Below, one piece after another: positions 13,470-21,290 of a stretch of DNA of 23,225 bases. The stretch comes from Nitrososphaera sp. (GTDB lineage Archaea > Thermoproteota > Nitrososphaeria > Nitrososphaerales > Nitrososphaeraceae). Each line of letters begins with the position of its first letter. Positions within the stretch are counted from its first letter, which is position 1. The stretch covers positions 1-23,225 of the forward strand of contig JAJPDY010000002.1 of assembly GCA_023252395.1 (NCBI GenBank), in the 5' to 3' direction. The translations under genes and the position numbers were made by a program. The notes beneath the pieces were generated by a model. The model was given only the letters and a program-made list of their open reading frames with translations, had not been told where the DNA came from and ran no database searches.

Positions 13470-14000
13470 ATGCAGAGGCCAGACTGGGACACGTATTTTA
13501 TGCTGCAGGCAGAGATTGCGAAATTGCGCTCAAACTGCCTTACCCGGCACATCGGCGCAGTAATTGTCAAGGACAACCGGCAGATAGCTACCGGCTACAA
13601 CGGCACGCCGCCGGGGATAAGGAACTGCTTTGAAGGAGGCTGCCCACGCTGCCAGGCAAGGGTAAGAGGCGAAGTAAAATCAGGCGAGGGTCTTGACCGG
13701 TGCCTCTGCACGCACGCCGAGGCAAACGCCATAATGCAGTGCGCGCTCTTTGGAAACGCCGGCAGCACCCGCGGCGCCACTCTCTACTCGACATTTGCTC
13801 CCTGCATCGAGTGCAGCAAGATGGCAATCAGCGTCGGCATAAAGAGAATAGTGGTTATCGCAGATTATCCAGAAGACGGGACGCAGCTGCTAAAAGAGGC
13901 AAAAGTCGACTTGGTAAAGCTGAACCCGGAGCTGCTGGGACCTTGGCTCACAATAATCCCTGCAGACCCGGAATCGTCTGCAAAGGCAGTGAACAAGTAA
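13470..14000 (+). CDS. dCMP deaminase / cytidine deaminase-like zinc enzyme
   Basis: This 176-residue zinc hydrolase of the deoxycytidylate deaminase family probably converts dCMP to dUMP for thymidylate synthesis. It has RPDWDTYFMLQAEIAKLRS at the N-terminus, GAVIVKD (29-35), ATGYNGTPPGI (40-50), the catalytic CTHAEANAI with His82 and Glu84, and PCIECSKMAI with zinc ligands Cys112 and Cys115. Extra cysteines (Cys53, Cys58, Cys61, Cys78, Cys80) recall the second structural zinc site of T4-type dCMP deaminases. The ATG at 13470 is preferred to the TTG at 13449 because the family starts at this point and a TATA box sits 29 bp upstream. The next gene starts directly at its stop, so it heads a tightly packed operon. 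Related ComE-type proteins or tRNA-editing roles are less likely. Confidence 0.9.
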   Translation: MQRPDWDTYFMLQAEIAKLRSNCLTRHIGAVIVKDNRQIATGYNGTPPGIRNCFEGGCPRCQARVRGEVKSGEGLDRCLCTHAEANAIMQCALFGNAGSTRGATLYSTFAPCIECSKMAISVGIKRIVVIADYPEDGTQLLKEAKVDLVKLNPELLGPWLTIIPADPESSAKAVNK

Positions 14001-14678
14001 GTGGATGTCCATATCACACAATTCAACGTGCAGCTTTACTTTCGGCAGCCGGTGCTTGACAACTCTCGGCTGAATAGCGCCTTTAGCGAGTCAGAAGGCT
14101 TTGCCTCAAGCAACGTCCATGACAACGGCGGCCACCCAATGCAAAACACGAAATCGTTTTTCAAGCAGGGGTTCAGGATCGTGCCTGTCCAGTCAAACGC
14201 CCTTCCATTCAGGATACTGCAGGTCATGAGCTACCCAAACGCGCTGCAAAGCCCCGATCAGGAGACAATAGAATGCCTGCATTACGTGGCCGCGTCGCTA
14301 AAGCAGCACCTCAATATCGACATTGAAAGCGACATCTATGCCGTCAGGGTGGTGTTCCACTCTATAGTCACCGGAAGCGCCGACATACAGAGGGTGCTGA
14401 CAGTGACTAGCCGTATCGACGGCATCCCGTCGCTTGCAGACAAGTACGTCGGCCACAAGAACCCGATGGACGCAATCCAGCTCACTTCAAAGACGGGCGG
14501 CGAGCTGTCGCAGAAATTCTGGAACGACATCAGGATAAGCCAGTTTGACACCAATTCCTATGTTGTCACGATATTCAACGAAACTGATTCGCTTGCCGGC
14601 TCGCTTGACTTTATCAAAAACGTCAAGCAGTTTGTCGCAACCCTTATGCACGAGATAGAAGCAGCTGCTAGGGCTTGA
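14001..14678 (+). CDS. Unknown 225-residue protein in the deaminase operon
   Basis: The GTG at 14001 follows the deaminase TAA with no gap, and the TGA at 14676-14678 overlaps the TTG of the next gene (TTGA). Translation is therefore probably coupled on both sides. The protein is soluble, with no membrane helix or signal peptide. It seems to alternate strands and helices (FRIVPVQSNALPFRILQVMSYP near 57-78; a helical ETIECLHYVAASLKQHL near 89-105; a long C-terminal helix from about 203). No catalytic signature or known family is recognised. It may be lineage-specific to ammonia-oxidising archaea. The operon suggests a link to nucleotide or acyl/acetyl-transfer metabolism, but this is not demonstrated. 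Confidence 0.8.
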   Translation: MDVHITQFNVQLYFRQPVLDNSRLNSAFSESEGFASSNVHDNGGHPMQNTKSFFKQGFRIVPVQSNALPFRILQVMSYPNALQSPDQETIECLHYVAASLKQHLNIDIESDIYAVRVVFHSIVTGSADIQRVLTVTSRIDGIPSLADKYVGHKNPMDAIQLTSKTGGELSQKFWNDIRISQFDTNSYVVTIFNETDSLAGSLDFIKNVKQFVATLMHEIEAAARA

Positions 14679-15541
14679 GGATCAGAAAAGCAACCAGATC
14701 AGACAAGGAGCAAGTCCTCAGCTTTTGCTCAAACACTTTTGATTGGGGCGACTACATCGACCAGGTGTGGGACTTGTGGCGCGCAGACAAAAATGGCCGG
14801 CTGCTAGTAGCAGAATCTGAAGGAAACAAAATCGCCATGTCGCACGTGGCAGTCTGCCCTGACAGCAAGAGCGCCTGGCTTGAAGGCGTCAGGGTGCATC
14901 CCGGCTACAGGAGGTCGCAGGTTGCAAGCAGGCTAATTGAAAGGATGGTGCAATACGGCAGGCAAAAAGGAGCCCGTCAGGCGTCTGCAATAGTGGCAGC
15001 CGACAACGTTGCGTCGCAGCGCATGATGGAAAAAAACGGCTTTGAGGTGGTATCGAGGTGGGCATACTACAGCACCACTGCTGACAGAGCAAAGAGGCAA
15101 AAGTCAGAGGCAAGGCTTGCAACAGCCGGCGATCTTGGTAGCATATGGCAGTACCTGCAGAAGTCCCGGGTCTACCGCCTGTCGGCAAAAAGGTACGTCA
15201 AGTCATGGCATTGGTATACGCTTGACCGAAAGGCGCTCCAGAATTTCATAAAGGACGAACGCGTAATCGTGACCGGCCGGCCCATCAATGGCGTTGCAAT
15301 AATCAACAAGCACGGCTACTGGAGCAAGAAAAACATTCTGCAGATAATCTACCTCGACCCCGCATCTGCAAAGTCGCTCCGGCACCTTGTTTTGTTTGTG
15401 ACAAACCTCTATCTGGACGGCAAGTTTGACAGGCTGCAGGTGCTCTGCCATGAGAGCAAGAGCATGACTTGTTTTTTTGAAAAATTCATGATAAAAGAAC
15501 AGGAGCAGTTCCTCCTTTACAACAAGGTTTTTACGCCCTAG
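14675..15541 (+). CDS. GNAT-family N-acetyltransferase with an extra C-terminal domain
   Basis: Residues about 1-135 form a GNAT fold. It has RIRKATRSDKEQVLSFC at the start, acceptor-side strands, then the acetyl-CoA motif A (LEGVRVHPGYRRSQVASRLIERMVQYGRQKGA, 69-100; Arg79-Arg80 to Ala84 form the pyrophosphate loop) and motif B (AADNVASQRMMEKNGFEVV). Residues about 145-288 form a second unit with ITYL-like strands (GVAIINKHGYWSKKN, ILQIIYLDP, RLQVLCHES) that may be a degenerate GNAT-like half. The double-domain length (288) is more than a typical single GNAT (about 150). The substrate is unknown. The TTG start overlaps the preceding stop by four bases. The hydrolase gene follows after 18 bp. 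Confidence 0.85.
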   Translation: MRIRKATRSDKEQVLSFCSNTFDWGDYIDQVWDLWRADKNGRLLVAESEGNKIAMSHVAVCPDSKSAWLEGVRVHPGYRRSQVASRLIERMVQYGRQKGARQASAIVAADNVASQRMMEKNGFEVVSRWAYYSTTADRAKRQKSEARLATAGDLGSIWQYLQKSRVYRLSAKRYVKSWHWYTLDRKALQNFIKDERVIVTGRPINGVAIINKHGYWSKKNILQIIYLDPASAKSLRHLVLFVTNLYLDGKFDRLQVLCHESKSMTCFFEKFMIKEQEQFLLYNKVFTP

Positions 15542-15559
15542 CCTGTTCCGTTCAAGCAA

Positions 15560-16348
15560 TTGGATTACAAGCACACAAAGGTCGGCGGCATTGCCGTCCG
15601 CTACGTTGACACGGGCGGCAGCAAAAATGCTACCCTCTTGCTCCACGGCCTTGGAGGCTCTATTGAAAGCTGGGTAAACAACATTAAAGAAATGTCGCAA
15701 TTTATGCGAGTCATTGCGATAGACCTGCCGGGATTTGGCATGAGCGACAAGCCAAAAATGAGCTACACGATAAAGTTCTACCAAGAGTTTGTAATCCAGT
15801 TTTTGAAAAGTTTGCAAATAAGCCGGGTGTCAATAGTGGGCTCGTCGCTTGGCGGCCACGTGGCCGCAGAAATTGCGATAAGCCGCCCTGACGTTGTTGA
15901 CAGGCTTGTCCTCATTAGCCCGCCGGGCGCGCTTCCCTCTTCATTCAAGGGAACGCCTGCCCTGAAAAAATACGTCAGGGTGCTGGACGCAAAGACCGTG
16001 CGGCAGGTAAAGCAGGCGCTCTTTGCAATAGACAACAAGCCAGTTGACGACGATTACGCGCGGCTGGTTTACCAAAAGCTATCGATGCCCGGCGCAAAGG
16101 ATGCTTTTCTTTCTGCGCTGAAAGGCAGCGCGCAGGCGCCGCGGCTGACCGGCCGGCTGAACAGGATAAAGGCGCCAACTCTGCTACTGTGGGGCAAGGA
16201 AGACGCCATGATCCCTGTCAAGTTTGCAGAGCCGTTTGTAAAAATGAAGAACTGCCGGATTATCTTGATTGAAAACTGCGGGCACCGGCCACACGCAGAA
16301 AGGCCGGAGCTGTTCAACAAAACAATCGTTGATTTTCTGGCAGGCTAG
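15560..16348 (+). CDS. Alpha/beta-hydrolase fold protein
   Basis: This 262-residue hydrolase has the complete catalytic machinery: an oxyanion-hole LLLHGLGGS (26-34), the nucleophile elbow VGSSLGGHVA (93-102; Ser96), the acid Asp215 in WGKEDAMIP, and His242 in GHRPHAERPE. A small cap of about 60 residues (about 125-195) lies between strands, the usual place for substrate selection. Such enzymes cleave esters, C-C bonds of ring-fission products, or lactones; the substrate cannot be read from sequence. The start is TTG at 15560, 18 bp after the GNAT stop, so it belongs to the same operon. Its last 4 bp overlap the convergent aminopeptidase gene. There is no signal peptide, so it should be cytosolic. 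Confidence 0.9.
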   Translation: MDYKHTKVGGIAVRYVDTGGSKNATLLLHGLGGSIESWVNNIKEMSQFMRVIAIDLPGFGMSDKPKMSYTIKFYQEFVIQFLKSLQISRVSIVGSSLGGHVAAEIAISRPDVVDRLVLISPPGALPSSFKGTPALKKYVRVLDAKTVRQVKQALFAIDNKPVDDDYARLVYQKLSMPGAKDAFLSALKGSAQAPRLTGRLNRIKAPTLLLWGKEDAMIPVKFAEPFVKMKNCRIILIENCGHRPHAERPELFNKTIVDFLAG

Positions 16349-18810
16349 CGGAGCTCCCGCTCCAGCCTGTCCATCTTTTGCAATAGCTCCAGGTTCTTTG
16401 ACTTGACCCTGTCAAGCTCCTCTCTCATCTGGGAGACTTCCTTTGGCTTCTTTGTTGCGTCTTTTATCATGTTTATGCACTCTTCTGCCACCCTCCTTAC
16501 CCTATGGTCAAGGTCTTGCTCTGTCACTCGCGTCAGGTCCGGAATTGCCTTTGTGGATTCTGCATCCGCAAACGCCCTACATGCGTTGATGCGCACCCGG
16601 AACCAGCTGTCTGCCAGCAGCATCTTTAGGTGGTCAAACACCGCCGGGTTGCCGTCTACAAACTTGCCAAGAGCAAAGGTTGCGGCTTCTCTTACCCTGT
16701 GGTGGTTGCCGTGCCTGCTCTTTTCAATCATAAAATCTGCAATCTCTTTGTCGCCGGCAAATTCTTTGAGGCCTGCAATAGCTCCCTGAGCCACGATGTT
16801 CTGGAAAGTCTCTGTCTCTGTCGCTTTTCTAAGAATGGCTACAGCCTGCTTGCTCTTTGTCTTGCCTATCGCTGTGGCGGCGTCTGATTCTACAAAATAG
16901 CTTTCGTCATTTTGCAGCACCGGCTTGAGGAGCGCAAGCGATTCTTCCCGCTTGAACTCGCCTATCGCCTTTACCACCGCCCGCCTTGTTTTTGGGTGCT
17001 TTACTGGCAGGCACTTTTTCAAGGCTGCATAGGCATAGTCAGTCTTTGTAGCGCCAAGAGCCTTGGCAGCCTCTGCCGCGACTCCCCAGAATTTGTCATG
17101 CAGGATTGCGTCTTTCAGGGCGTCAATGGCCGCGTCCGACGAGTTGCCCTTTAGGGCACGCGCAGCTTCAACGCGCTCTACAACTGTGCCGCCATTTTGC
17201 AGCTGCTTGATCAACATTTCTTTTGGAGCCTTGATTGATATCGTCTTTAGGATCTTGAATTGCGGGTCGATAGAGAACCATTCAACTTCCCTGTCAACTG
17301 GGATCTGGAGCGTGCTCTCTTTCTCTGAAATGTCTATAGTGTACAGCTTGTCTTGCTTGCCAAAAACAAGCCTGATCTCTAGCGGAAATTCAAACGGCTC
17401 GCCTGCCTGCGCCTGCTCTATCTTTATTTTTGCCATGCCGTCGTGGGATGAAAATTCGACTTTCAGCTCTGGGTGGCCTTCCCTAAAGATCCACTGGTCA
17501 AAGAACTGCTGGAGGCTCTTGCCTGTTTCTAGCTCAAACACTTTACGCAAGTCGTCAGTCTCGGCCGTGCCGTTGGCAAAGCGCTGCAGGTATGTTTTAA
17601 GAGATCTTTTAAAGTACTTGTCGCCGACTCTGTGCCTGAGCATGTGGAGCACGCAGCCGCCCTTTTCGTACGTGTGCCTGTCAAAGAGGTCGTCAGGGTG
17701 CTTGTATACTTTGGTGACAATCGGCCTTACGTACCTGCTGCCCGCCTCTTCAAGGTAGTCGTCGGCAGTCTGCATCACGTAATACTGGAACTCGTCGTTG
17801 CCCCTGCTGGCCTCCCAGTACAGCGCCTCGCAGTAGGTGGCAAAGCCCTCGTTGAGCCAGATGTGCTGCCAGTCCCTGCAGGTGACCAAGTCTCCAAACC
17901 ACTGGTGAGCCAGCTCGTGCGACACAAGGTAGTCGCTCGTAAAATCAAGGTGCGCCTTTTTGTCATGCAGCGTGTCAAGCGTGAGCGTTGTGCAGCTGGA
18001 ATTTTCCATGCCGCCATACACAAAGTCCTGCACCGCCACCTGCGAATATTTTTCATAAGGATATTTTGTGCCGAGGTAGTCCTCAAAGAACTTTATCATT
18101 TCTGCCGTGTGGTCAAACGACCTGGCCGCGTCCTGCTTTCTTTTCTCCGGGACGTAATAGTACAGGTTGCCTTGCTTTATCTCTGCATACTTGCCAATGA
18201 CTACTGAAGCGAGATATGCAGGATGCGGGTTTGATTCCGACCAGTGGTAGACTTGGCTTTTGTTTCGCTGCTCTACCTTTAGCAGCCGGCCATTAGAGAT
18301 TGCTGTAAAGCCGGCGGGGACAACAACTGAAATCTCGCTTGAGAACTTTGTCTGCGGGTGGTCGATGCACGGGAACCAGTATTTTGCCTCGGTAGTCTCA
18401 CCTTGGGTCCACGCCTCGGGCTGCTTGTCAGGGTAATGTTTGTCAGGCGCGATAAAGTAGAACCCCTTCCTTGGACGGGCTGAATATTCAATGGCAAGAT
18501 CGGCGCTTTGCCCTTCCTTGAGCGACCTGCCAAGTTTTACTGTCAATTTGTCGTCAATAGCGCGAAAGCCAAGCTTATTCTTGGCAGTTGAAACCGATTT
18601 TACCTGGAGCTCGGCCGCGTCAAGCTCGATAATGTCAGTGTCCTGCAGCGCGGTGATTTTGAGCACCTGGCTGCCTGCAATGCTCTTGTTATCAAAATCA
18701 GGCTCTATGACAAGTTTCATGTGGTTTATTGTGAACAAGAGAGACGGGGCATAATGCGGCTTGCTGCCGGGAAGCTCGAACTTTTTTCTGCCGTCATCGC
18801 CGTCTTGCAT
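16345..18810 (-). CDS. M1-family zinc aminopeptidase with HEAT-repeat C-terminus
   Basis: This 821-residue gluzincin removes N-terminal residues from peptides. Counting from the ATG at 18810, it has an N-terminal beta-saddle domain, the substrate-anchoring GGMEN (266-270, a common variant of GAMEN), the zinc site HELAHQWFGDL (His298, His302) with Glu321 in WLNEGFATY, and catalytic Tyr381 in TYEKGG. Residues about 530-790 are tandem HEAT-type helical pairs (repeated AA.ALG or A..AIG cores such as WGVAAEAAKALG and ESDAATAIGKT). The end (about 792-821) is a heptad-like coiled coil (REELDRVKSKNLELLQKMDRLEREL). The ATG fits a TATA-like box 27 bp upstream better than the TTG at 18828. There is no signal peptide. 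It overlaps the hydrolase gene by 4 bp at the 3' end. Confidence 0.94.
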   Translation of the reverse strand: MQDGDDGRKKFELPGSKPHYAPSLLFTINHMKLVIEPDFDNKSIAGSQVLKITALQDTDIIELDAAELQVKSVSTAKNKLGFRAIDDKLTVKLGRSLKEGQSADLAIEYSARPRKGFYFIAPDKHYPDKQPEAWTQGETTEAKYWFPCIDHPQTKFSSEISVVVPAGFTAISNGRLLKVEQRNKSQVYHWSESNPHPAYLASVVIGKYAEIKQGNLYYYVPEKRKQDAARSFDHTAEMIKFFEDYLGTKYPYEKYSQVAVQDFVYGGMENSSCTTLTLDTLHDKKAHLDFTSDYLVSHELAHQWFGDLVTCRDWQHIWLNEGFATYCEALYWEASRGNDEFQYYVMQTADDYLEEAGSRYVRPIVTKVYKHPDDLFDRHTYEKGGCVLHMLRHRVGDKYFKRSLKTYLQRFANGTAETDDLRKVFELETGKSLQQFFDQWIFREGHPELKVEFSSHDGMAKIKIEQAQAGEPFEFPLEIRLVFGKQDKLYTIDISEKESTLQIPVDREVEWFSIDPQFKILKTISIKAPKEMLIKQLQNGGTVVERVEAARALKGNSSDAAIDALKDAILHDKFWGVAAEAAKALGATKTDYAYAALKKCLPVKHPKTRRAVVKAIGEFKREESLALLKPVLQNDESYFVESDAATAIGKTKSKQAVAILRKATETETFQNIVAQGAIAGLKEFAGDKEIADFMIEKSRHGNHHRVREAATFALGKFVDGNPAVFDHLKMLLADSWFRVRINACRAFADAESTKAIPDLTRVTEQDLDHRVRRVAEECINMIKDATKKPKEVSQMREELDRVKSKNLELLQKMDRLERELR

Positions 18811-18832
18811 GGTTGCTAGTCGTTCCAATTGA

Positions 18833-18842
18833 CAAAATAAAG
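18833..18842 (-). promoter_or_regulatory. TATA-like box deciding the aminopeptidase start
   Basis: On the minus strand CCTTTATTTT is centred about 27 bp upstream of the ATG at 18810, which supports that start as leaderless. The TTG at 18828 would be only about 10 bp from it. Confidence 0.45.
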
Positions 18843-18857
18843 GTTCTGCTAACGCTG

Positions 18858-20318
18858 TCAGCCAGCTGAGATGTCTCTTTCAAGCTTTATTGACACTGGA
18901 AGGACAACTGTGAATGTTGCCCCGCCTGCCTTTTGGTTGCTGGCCATTATCTCGCCACCGTGGGCCTGTACTATCGCCCTTGTTATGAACAGGCCAAGCC
19001 CCGTGCCGTGCCTGTTGTTGCCGCCAATGTCTTTTGTGACAAACTTTTCAAACAGCCTCGGGAGGATTTCCGGTGGAATCCCGGTGCCCGCGTCGCTGAT
19101 CCTGATTTCCAGCTTTTCAAATTCCCGCTCTACACAGCTGATCCTGATTTCTCCTGCCTGTGTAAACTTGATGGCGTTGCCCAGAATATTTGAAAATGCC
19201 TGCTCGAGCTTCTCCCTGTCTGCTTTTACGAACTTGTCTGCCGCAGACAGGTCGGAGACTATTGAAACGCTTGCAGGGATCGAGGGGCTGAAACTCTGTA
19301 TGACTCCTTCAACCAGATCCTTGACGTTGACGTTTTGCATGTTGTAGGTCATCTTGCCGCCCTCTATTCTGGTCACGTCAAGTATGTCGTCGGCAAGGTG
19401 CCTCAGCCTCATCGCTTCACTCCGTATCTTTTTCATGGCATCTCCAGTTTCCATGCGGCCTTTTAGTGCCAAGTCTGCAAGCCCGAGGATCGGCTGGATG
19501 GGCGTCCGAAGCTCGTGCGAGGCTACCATGATGAATTCGTTTTGCATCCTGTCTTTTTCCTTCAGCTCGCCCTTCATCTTCTCAAAGTGCGTTGCAAGGT
19601 CTCTTATCTCGTCGTCATCAGGAACTTTCAAGATCTTGGCTTCATAGTTGCCCCTTGCAAGTTCTGTTACCGAGTCCTTTAGCTGCATCAGCGGCCTTGA
19701 TATCCTGTAAGAGACAAGCAGGCCGAGACCCGCCGCAAACATTACGGACGCGGCTAGAGCTGTCAGGATAACGACAAACATCGAGCGCTCCATGCCGCTC
19801 ACTGATGCCTTGAGGGCCTGGTTGTGTTCAAACTCGACTCCGAGGATCTGGTTGACAGTCGATTCAAATTTCTCCTGCGATAACTCTAGCTTCTCACGCC
19901 CTGCGTCTATGGTTTCTTCAGAAGCAGTTCCCGACTGGACAAGCTGAACAAGCTCGTCTGAATTTGACACAAACACGTTCCAGTCATCCATTATGGCACC
20001 GTCCGGCTCGCCTCCTGCTAGGTTGTATTTCTGATAGGCATTTGCAAAATTGTCTTTTGCTTGGTTGATCTCGTCAACGTAATCTTGCAGCTCCGCTTCA
20101 TCGTCTTCTACTGTGGACTCTATGGCGCGGGAATAAATCGCAAGCGAGTCGAATTTCATCTGGTCAAGGGCATTTATCCGGGGCACTGACTGGTCGTTGA
20201 GCTCATTAAAAGAGTCGGCAGCCGTCCTGCTAGTCGTGTAGACTCCGACAATCATTAACCCAAAAAATACCGAAATTGCAAGAAATGTTGCAACCAGTTT
20301 TGTCCTAATCCTGATCAT
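18858..20318 (-). CDS. Membrane-bound sensor histidine kinase
   Basis: This protein of about 486 residues (490 from an alternative GTG at 20330; numbers below follow that) autophosphorylates on His272 to pass a signal to a response regulator. Its order is: TM helix 1 (about 12-32), an extracytoplasmic helical sensor (about 33-182, rich in Asp/Glu and like four-helix-bundle MCP sensors), TM helix 2 (about 184-208), HAMP (about 205-258), a HisKA phosphoacceptor SHELRTPIQPILGLADL, and an ATPase domain with the N box NILGNAIKF (381-389), the G1 box DAGTGIPPE (413-421) and the G2 box HGTGLGLFI (441-449). All key motifs are intact. No response regulator is adjacent, so it is an orphan kinase. A strong TATA-like box and an inverted repeat lie upstream (20407-20449). 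The ligand is unknown. Confidence 0.93.
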   Translation of the reverse strand: MIRIRTKLVATFLAISVFFGLMIVGVYTTSRTAADSFNELNDQSVPRINALDQMKFDSLAIYSRAIESTVEDDEAELQDYVDEINQAKDNFANAYQKYNLAGGEPDGAIMDDWNVFVSNSDELVQLVQSGTASEETIDAGREKLELSQEKFESTVNQILGVEFEHNQALKASVSGMERSMFVVILTALAASVMFAAGLGLLVSYRISRPLMQLKDSVTELARGNYEAKILKVPDDDEIRDLATHFEKMKGELKEKDRMQNEFIMVASHELRTPIQPILGLADLALKGRMETGDAMKKIRSEAMRLRHLADDILDVTRIEGGKMTYNMQNVNVKDLVEGVIQSFSPSIPASVSIVSDLSAADKFVKADREKLEQAFSNILGNAIKFTQAGEIRISCVEREFEKLEIRISDAGTGIPPEILPRLFEKFVTKDIGGNNRHGTGLGLFITRAIVQAHGGEIMASNQKAGGATFTVVLPVSIKLERDISAG

Positions 20319-20406
20319 AGCACGTCCCACGCGCTAGACAGAGGAAAGCCTGACACCTCAAGAATACAGTACATCATCTAGTATTGCGATCCGTGCTCTT
20401 TGCTTA

Positions 20407-20419
20407 TTTTTTATATAAT
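20407..20419 (-). promoter_or_regulatory. Strong TATA-like box upstream of the histidine kinase
   Basis: On the minus strand ATTATATAAAAAA is the best TATA-like match noticed in the window. It predicts a transcript start near 20387, leaving a leader of about 57-69 nt before the kinase. The plus-strand reading could instead drive antisense RNA over the gene at 20481. Confidence 0.4.
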
Positions 20420-20425
20420 GGATTT

Positions 20426-20449
20426 TGTGTGTCAACTAAAGGACACACA
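20426..20449. repeat. Inverted repeat TGTGTGTC-N8-GACACACA
   Basis: Two perfect 8-bp arms (20426-20433 and 20442-20449) flank AACTAAAG. It sits just upstream of the kinase TATA-like box (7 bp gap) and 31 bp after the stop of the gene at 20481. It could be an operator for the kinase gene or a terminator hairpin for the upstream gene. Confidence 0.5.
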
Positions 20450-20480
20450 TATTCAAGCCAATGCCAGCAATATCTCTCAG

Positions 20481-20819
20481 TTATGCTGCGTCCGTGCTTT
20501 TGTTGTTGCGGTTATTCTGTGATTCCCGCCGCTTTGCCTTCTCCCTTTGCGCGCTGACCTGCGAGTATATCACTAGCCCCAAGCCTCCAATCAACACAAA
20601 CATGAACACATATTGTTCAAGCTGGAAGTATTTGCCTTGGGCAATGCCAAAATTCTCATTCTGTATGGCTTTTACTGCCTGCGAGCCTACAATTACCATC
20701 CCTGCGATGCCGACAGCTATCAATGCTGCTCCGACAGCTGTCATTATCTTCCTGTTCTTGGCAGCCGACAGAGCTCCTAATGCTGCCCCTGCAGCAGGAT
20801 CTCTTTTTGGTTCAGCCAT
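20481..20819 (-). CDS. Two-helix small membrane protein, function unknown
   Basis: This 112-residue protein starts at ATG 20819. After a basic, Ala-rich start (AEPKRDPAAGAALGALSAAKNRK) come membrane helix 1 (about 26-45, MTAVGAALIAVGIAGMVIVG), a polar loop (AIQNENFGIAQGKYFQ), helix 2 (about 69-86, YVFMFVLIGGLGLVIYS) and a charged polar tail (QREKAKRRESQNNRNNKS). Orientation by charge places both ends inside. No family is recognised. A TATA-like AATCTTTAAC is centred about 28 bp upstream. It is on the same strand as the kinase but separated from it by its own promoter-like region, so co-function is unproven. Confidence 0.7.
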   Translation of the reverse strand: MAEPKRDPAAGAALGALSAAKNRKIMTAVGAALIAVGIAGMVIVGSQAVKAIQNENFGIAQGKYFQLEQYVFMFVLIGGLGLVIYSQVSAQREKAKRRESQNNRNNKSTDAA

Positions 20820-20842
20820 ATGAAACCGTACGCGCCATGCAA

Positions 20843-20852
20843 GTTAAAGATT
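20843..20852 (-). promoter_or_regulatory. TATA-like box for the 20819 gene
   Basis: AATCTTTAAC on the minus strand is centred about 28 bp upstream of the ATG at 20819, consistent with leaderless transcription and supporting that start. Confidence 0.35.
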
Positions 20853-20896
20853 ATACAGGCATAGTGTGAGCCATGGCCGTGCCATTTGAATGCCTG

Positions 20897-21259
20897 TCAG
20901 CGGGCTTCCAGTCGCAAATTGCCAATGTATTCCCTTACCTTGCCGACCAGCTGATCGTGCTCGTAGGGAACTGCAACCCTCACCACCAAGATCATTTTCC
21001 TGCCGTTGATAATTACTGGAAAAAAGTAAAGATCGATGTTGTCGTTGTGTGCCATAAGGTAGTGCGGCCTCCCAAGCTGCTCTTGGCTGGTCTGCATGAT
21101 GCTGATGTACAGTTCAGTCTGGACAAGCAGCCGCTCAAGTTTTGGAAAGCTGCCTGATTTTGCGTGGGCCGCAACCGTGGCACCTTTTTCTGTTATCTCT
21201 GCTCCAACAATTCCGTCATGAAGGCCGACAATCTCCTTGCAGATCTGGAATCCGTCCAT
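20897..21259 (-). CDS. Roadblock/LC7-like small protein
   Basis: This 120-residue protein runs from ATG 21259; a TTG at 21304 would add 15 residues and overlap the synthetase gene. The predicted pattern is helix (GFQICKEIVGLH), two strands (IVGAEITEKG, ATVAAHA), a long helix (PKLERLLVQTELYISIMQTS), three strands (RPHYLMAHN, NIDLYFFPVI, KMILVVRVAV) and a final helix (QLVGKVREYI). That is the alpha-beta-beta-alpha-beta-beta-beta-alpha order of roadblock/LC7 domains, which often regulate small GTPases or scaffold complexes. The assignment is from this pattern only. No partner GTPase is in the window. The start lies 32 bp past the synthetase stop, so the two genes probably form one transcript. 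Confidence 0.7.
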   Translation of the reverse strand: MDGFQICKEIVGLHDGIVGAEITEKGATVAAHAKSGSFPKLERLLVQTELYISIMQTSQEQLGRPHYLMAHNDNIDLYFFPVIINGRKMILVVRVAVPYEHDQLVGKVREYIGNLRLEAR

Positions 21260-21290
21260 CACAATGGTTCCTGCGATATACAAGATAAAC

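Noticed and set aside
20461..20823. 120-codon plus-strand frame opposite the 20481 gene
   Set aside because: The strong plus-strand TATA-like box nearby made it tempting, but the product is a shadow with repeated Ala/Pro/Cys and the minus-strand gene has a clear membrane-protein pattern and its own promoter.
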